Program-made: the position numbers and the translations under genes | NCBI RefSeq assembly: GCF_007992435.1 | Contig: NZ_BKAG01000024.1 | Span: forward strand, 29,481 to 93,480 | From: Prosthecobacter gellanilyticus | Lineage (GTDB): Bacteria; Verrucomicrobiota; Verrucomicrobiia; Verrucomicrobiales; Verrucomicrobiaceae | DNA: 64,000 bases | Direction of reading: 5' to 3' | The notes under the pieces: model-generated | The model's input: only the letters and a program-made list of their open reading frames with translations | Databases searched by the model: none | What the model was told of the DNA's origin: nothing | In this document: piece by piece, positions 60,540-64,000 of the stretch | Layout of the letters: every line of letters starts with the position of its first letter | Position numbering within the stretch: the first letter of the stretch is position 1

Positions 60540-61508
60540 ATGCCTCCTCCTACCCGAGTCAAACGCCCGTCATCCATCACTGTCGGCGAGTTTTTCGCGG
60601 AAAATGAGAAGCCTTTGAAGCTGAAGATCGTGGGCACGGACGTGGGCTTTGCCCGCAAGATCCTGGAGCCTTCGGTGAACCGTCCAGGCCTGGCGCTCTC
60701 GGGCTTCTTTTCCTACTTCGCCTACAAGCGCGTGCAGGTGATCGGCAATTCGGAGCTCTCCTTCCTGGATTCGCTGGAGCCGAAGCTGCGCGCAGCCCGC
60801 TTCAGCCAGCTGTGCTCCTGGGAGATCCCCTGCCTCATCGTGGCGCGGGCGCATCGCCTGGCGGAAGACTTGGTGCAGATCGCCAATGAGGCTGGCATCT
60901 CCGTCTTCCAGACGAGCATGCTGACGATGAAGTTTCTGAACAATGCCACCATCAAGCTCGACACCGCCTTTGCGCCGACGCAGACCGTGCACGGATGCCT
61001 GGTGGATGTGCAGGGCATCGGCGTGCTCATCCAGGGCGATAGCGGCACCGGCAAGAGCGAGGCCGTGATCGGCCTGCTGCAGCGCGGTGCCAGCCTCGTC
61101 GCTGATGACGCCGTGCGTCTGCGCAACATCGAAGAGCGCGAGATTGTGGGCATGGCACCGGAGACCACGCGGGACATGATCGAGATCCGCGGTCTGGGCA
61201 TTCTGAATGTGGCCGCGCTCTTTGGTGTGGGCTCGGTGCGCCTGAGCAAGCGGCTGGACCTCATCGTCCAGCTGGTGCATGTGAAAGAGTCTGAAGACCT
61301 GGAGCGGGTCGGCCGCGAGGACCAGACCGTCGACATCCTGGGCATCGCCGTGAACCGGGTGGAGCTACCGGTGGCGCCGGGCCGTGACGTGGCAGGCCTC
61401 ATCGAGCTGGCCGCGCTGAACTACAAGCTGCGCTCCTTCGGCTACAACAGCGCGGTAGAGTTTGATCAAAGGCTGTTAAAAAAGATGGCGCAGGACCAAT
61501 TAGGTTGA
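60540..61508 (+). CDS. hprK: HPr kinase/phosphorylase
   Basis: Phosphorylates HPr on its regulatory serine with ATP or PPi and removes it again, linking central metabolism to regulation. It has 322 residues, usual length. The N-terminal domain (about 12-145) precedes a catalytic domain with Walker A GDSGTGKS (166-173), ASLVADDAVRL (the acid/base and metal Asp pair) and the family signature MIEIRGLGILNV. The next gene encodes its substrate HPr, 31 bases downstream, so they act together. No enzyme I or sugar permease gene is in view. Confidence 0.96.
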   Translation: MPPPTRVKRPSSITVGEFFAENEKPLKLKIVGTDVGFARKILEPSVNRPGLALSGFFSYFAYKRVQVIGNSELSFLDSLEPKLRAARFSQLCSWEIPCLIVARAHRLAEDLVQIANEAGISVFQTSMLTMKFLNNATIKLDTAFAPTQTVHGCLVDVQGIGVLIQGDSGTGKSEAVIGLLQRGASLVADDAVRLRNIEEREIVGMAPETTRDMIEIRGLGILNVAALFGVGSVRLSKRLDLIVQLVHVKESEDLERVGREDQTVDILGIAVNRVELPVAPGRDVAGLIELAALNYKLRSFGYNSAVEFDQRLLKKMAQDQLG

Positions 61509-61539
61509 TAATTAGCGCAACGCTACGCTGACACATACC

Positions 61540-61812
61540 ATGATGCTTTCCAAAGACCTCACGATCCGCAACAAGATGGGCCTCCACGCCCGTCCTGCCG
61601 CGCAATTCGTGAAGCGTGCCAGCAAGTACAAGTGCGACATCTGGGTGGAAAAGGATGACGAGCCCGTGAACGGCAAAAGCATCATGGGGCTCATGATGCT
61701 GGCTGCGGGCCGTGGCGAGATCATCAAGCTCACGACCGAAGGTGCGGATGCCGAAGAGGCCATGAACGACCTTGAGGAGCTCATCAACACCGGTTTCGGT
61801 GATGTGGAGTGA
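61540..61812 (+). CDS. ptsH: Phosphocarrier protein HPr
   Basis: A 90-residue HPr. It has both phosphorylation sites: the enzyme-I-dependent His16 in MGLHARPAAQFV and the HprK-dependent Ser47 in VNGKSIMGLMML. With hprK directly upstream it is certainly the kinase's substrate. Without a nearby enzyme I or transporter its main role may be regulatory, as in proteobacterial and other incomplete phosphotransferase systems. A second ATG three bases on (61543) is equally possible as start. Confidence 0.96.
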   Translation: MMLSKDLTIRNKMGLHARPAAQFVKRASKYKCDIWVEKDDEPVNGKSIMGLMMLAAGRGEIIKLTTEGADAEEAMNDLEELINTGFGDVE

Positions 61813-61852
61813 GAGGCTTGCCACGCACCGGCAATTCTGATTCAATCCGGGC

Positions 61853-62470
61853 ATGAAAACCTGTGTCGCTGTTCTTCTGACGGTTCCCTGGCTGCTGAGC
61901 AGCTGCGGGTCCACCTCGTCGAAAGGCAGCCCCGAGAAGGCTCTTTCAGAGATGACCATGGAGGAACGGCGCGGCCGCTCCGTCAAGGCGCTGAAAGAAG
62001 GTTTCCGGTCTGACAACCCGGCCTTCCGCAGCCGCTATGACAAGGCCGCGAGAGCCGTGCTGACCCAAGGCAAGGATGGCAGCGCGAGCTGGCTCAGCCG
62101 GCAGAAGCACAGCGCCCATGATTTCAACGGCGTAAAGACCTTCAATGCCGGCAACCAGTTCCAAACCAAAAGTTTTGCAGGCACCAATGACAAGAACTGG
62201 ATGGGCAAGAAGGCGCTGAGCGAGCGCGACAAAGTGCCTGCATTTGCCGACAATCAATTCAACACCAAGGACAGCCCTCTGGCCGACAACATGGCGCGTG
62301 AAGGCAGCCAGAAGTCAAAGCTGGGGGACAGTGTCTTCAAGACCACGCTGAACCGCATGGGCACGAAGAGCCAGGAGAAGACTGAGAAGATCAACATCAT
62401 CGAGCTTCCGCAGCAGTCAAAGAACCCGGCCTACACGGAAGACCAGGTGAAGAAGCTGCTCGGTCGATGA
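61853..62470 (+). CDS. Small lipoprotein of unknown function
   Basis: A 205-residue protein with a lipoprotein signal (MKTCVAVLLTVPWLLSSC, Cys18). The mature part is polar, Lys/Asn/Ser-rich and low in hydrophobic residues, with recurring F-x-(S/T/A/G)-K and (N/D)-Q-F-(Q/N)-T-K turns (GNQFQTKSF, DNQFNTKDS). It probably lies flexibly under the outer membrane. It is 40 bases behind ptsH and could be read from the same transcript. No family is recognised. Confidence 0.75.
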   Translation: MKTCVAVLLTVPWLLSSCGSTSSKGSPEKALSEMTMEERRGRSVKALKEGFRSDNPAFRSRYDKAARAVLTQGKDGSASWLSRQKHSAHDFNGVKTFNAGNQFQTKSFAGTNDKNWMGKKALSERDKVPAFADNQFNTKDSPLADNMAREGSQKSKLGDSVFKTTLNRMGTKSQEKTEKINIIELPQQSKNPAYTEDQVKKLLGR

Positions 62471-62513
62471 GATGAGGACGGCAGCGACGTGCGCCTCTGG
62501 CACCCGCAGCGCC

Positions 62514-62533
62514 CCGTGACTTCGGCGTCACGG
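62514..62533. terminator. Hairpin between the lipoprotein and the repeat-cyclase-like gene
   Basis: CCGTGAC-TTCGGC-GTCACGG, followed by a third CCGTGAC at 62540-62546. It lies between two convergent genes and may end both transcripts; no T-run is present. Confidence 0.4.
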
Positions 62534-62595
62534 TATGATCCGTGACACCTCAGGCCGCGATGCCGCACAGGTTCTGCGCGGACCACGCACTTTGA

Positions 62596-64000
62596 TCACT
62601 GACGGTCAAAGAAGCTCGTCTCCTCACGATCGCCCACCTTGAGGTAGCGGTAGTACACCTCAAGCTGAAGCGTGCAGAGCACCTGGCGGTAGATCGGATT
62701 GCCGTTGTCGCTGCCATGCGTCCAGTTAGGCCTGCCGGCCTTGAAGCTGCCATCTGGCTGCTGGGCGGAAAGGATCTGCGGGAGGAACTGCTGGTTGTAG
62801 AACTTCCATTCGTCACCGCCAGCCTGGAAGAAGGCCTGGGTGTAGTAATACCAGCAGTAGAGGTTGCAGTTCTTGTTCCAATCAAGAGGCTCGGCCTCCA
62901 GGAAGCGATGCAGGAAGTCGATGCCCTTCTTGATGGAGGCGGTGCGGCCCTTGCCCAGAGTCTGCAGGCCCAGAGCACCGGTGCCGGTCAGGCTCCACTG
63001 GTTGTAGGCCTGGTCACGATTGGTGTTGCCGAAGCCACCATCCTTGGACTGCACGCGCTCAATGTAGTCGCAGGTTTTGTCGATGGCGGAATGCAGGCCA
63101 TCGATCTTCAGGCCGGTGAACTTCGCCGCCTTCAGAGCCTGATACTGCCAGCCTGCCACGGAGAGGTCCTCGCGTTTCGAGGTGGGCTTCCCTTCAGAAA
63201 TGTTCTTCGTGTAGTAGTCCCAGGAGCCCTCGGCCTTGCCTGCGTCTCCCTTGTTCTGGCACTTGATGATGAGCTGCACGCCTTTCACGAAAGCGTCCTT
63301 CATGCCTGGAAGCTCCTTGTTGCCCAGACGTGCCAGCGTGTACATCTCACCCAAGGCATAAGTGGCGATGCCGTGCTCATAAGCACCTGCGTTGCCTTTG
63401 AAGTCCTCGGTGATGGCGCCGTGCTCGTTCTTCTTGGACAGCTCAATGAGGTACATGATGCCCTTCATCACGTTGTCGCCATAGAAGGGTGACTCAGGAG
63501 TCTCGCAGCGGCCCAGGTAGCAAAGCAGCACCATGCCGGTCATCGCGGCCTTGTTGCCACTGCCCCAGGAACCGTCTGGATTCTGCTTCGACTTCAGCCA
63601 CTCCAGCGAGTTTGAAACCGCGCGCTCGCACTCCGGGCTGCCACCGCTCTCCGCCAGCTTCTTCAAGCGCTCCTGCGGCGAGCAGCGTGTCTTCATGGAA
63701 GGTGGCAGGCTCACAAACCCCTGCATGGCGCCCATGCCCATGCCTGTGCCGAAACCACCGCCCGAACCAGCTTTGCCGAAACCACCACTGCCCAGGGAGC
63801 CACCACCGATCATGGAACTCACGTCCGGCACGTCCAGGAGATCGGGCGGAGCATCTGGAAGCGTCACGGCGGAATTGCTGCTCGTGCTCACGATCTTCTT
63901 CATCGGCACGGTCTTGTTCAGCGTCTTGCGCTTGTTCTGATTCACCTTGTGCTTCATCTCTGCGGAAGCTTGCGCTCCCTGCTGGCTGCCGCCGCCGGGC
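62596..64000 (-). CDS. Squalene-cyclase/prenyltransferase-repeat protein, 5' end off the window
   Basis: At least 467 residues are visible. The frame stays open to the right edge (reading PGGGSQQGAQASAEMKHK there), so the true N-terminus lies outside. Ahead of the folded part is a basic then Gly/Ser-rich low-complexity stretch (IGGGSLGSGGFGKAGS). The rest is an alpha/alpha toroid of QW-like repeats: ERAVSNSLEWLKSKQNPDGSWG, CDYIERVQSKDGGFGNTN, KKGIDFLHRFL and LSAQQPDGSFKAGRPNW. The DxDD/catalytic motifs of true cyclases are not seen, so it is a structural relative. I recall similar proteins in Verrucomicrobiota but know no function. Confidence 0.8.
   Translation of the reverse strand, partial: PGGGSQQGAQASAEMKHKVNQNKRKTLNKTVPMKKIVSTSSNSAVTLPDAPPDLLDVPDVSSMIGGGSLGSGGFGKAGSGGGFGTGMGMGAMQGFVSLPPSMKTRCSPQERLKKLAESGGSPECERAVSNSLEWLKSKQNPDGSWGSGNKAAMTGMVLLCYLGRCETPESPFYGDNVMKGIMYLIELSKKNEHGAITEDFKGNAGAYEHGIATYALGEMYTLARLGNKELPGMKDAFVKGVQLIIKCQNKGDAGKAEGSWDYYTKNISEGKPTSKREDLSVAGWQYQALKAAKFTGLKIDGLHSAIDKTCDYIERVQSKDGGFGNTNRDQAYNQWSLTGTGALGLQTLGKGRTASIKKGIDFLHRFLEAEPLDWNKNCNLYCWYYYTQAFFQAGGDEWKFYNQQFLPQILSAQQPDGSFKAGRPNWTHGSDNGNPIYRQVLCTLQLEVYYRYLKVGDREETSFFDRQ

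Overview
The window looks like a chromosomal segment of a Verrucomicrobiota bacterium, probably a Prosthecobacter/Verrucomicrobium-like member. The grounds are inference from content: a cluster of six sulfatase genes, PVC-type membrane-bound dehydrogenase/ThuA, DUF1549/DUF1553 (PSCyt/PSD1) and DUF1501 families, DUF1080-like proteins, very large exported Ig/beta-helix proteins, and high G+C with GC-rich hairpin repeats between genes. There is no rRNA operon, prophage, IS element or CRISPR array. One tRNA (Tyr) is present.

Layout. 1-1755 (minus): a TPR protein overlapping bioF, which runs off the left edge. 1901-6823 (plus): a 1640-aa exported ThuA - PVC dehydrogenase - cytochrome c - ThuA fusion. 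7242-17822 (plus): a three-gene surface operon made of a 2333-aa protein with an N-terminal dockerin-like segment and a C-terminal repetitive beta-helix, a 788-aa protein with a cohesin-like N-terminus, and a vanadium haloperoxidase/PAP2-family enzyme. 18067-25737 (minus): nuoH-I-J-K-L-M-N, the membrane half of complex I plus NuoI, behind a promoter with a perfect Rex-type (also CRP-type) palindrome. 25911-26801: a GH25-like lipoprotein. 26949-27033: tRNA-Tyr with a strong terminator.

27103-39380 is a catabolic island, almost all on the minus strand: six sulfatases, DUF1080-like exported proteins, an acetyl-esterase-like alpha/beta hydrolase and one small exported protein of unknown function. 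Two members are broken as read: a one-base frameshift in the sixth sulfatase and an in-frame TAG in a DUF1080-like gene. The cluster fits secreted or periplasmic breakdown of a sulfated, acetylated polysaccharide. No formylglycine-generating enzyme is in the window.

39455-45298 holds mixed genes: a thioredoxin/MsrA-like lipoprotein, a zinc-ribbon coiled-coil protein, a HlyD-type adaptor next to an ECF-like sigma factor, an OmpR-type response regulator without a kinase, and an Fn3 protein behind a palindrome-rich leader. 45483-56791 contains a DUF1549/DUF1553 cytochrome protein and a Tat-exported DUF1501 protein, families that usually sit side by side. Here they are separated by a RelE/ParE-type toxin-antitoxin pair and a minus-strand pair (1234-aa Ig-repeat exported protein plus an outer-membrane beta-barrel protein). 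56792-57764 is a repeat-rich gene-free stretch. 57765-62470 carries a DUF1080 protein, an L,D-transpeptidase lipoprotein, ispH, hprK, ptsH (HPr) and a small lipoprotein. A squalene-cyclase-repeat protein enters from the right edge.

The candidates for undescribed biology are the dockerin/cohesin-like/haloperoxidase operon, the 1234-aa protein plus barrel pair that shares a module with that operon, and the structured repeat region at 57.2-57.8 kb.
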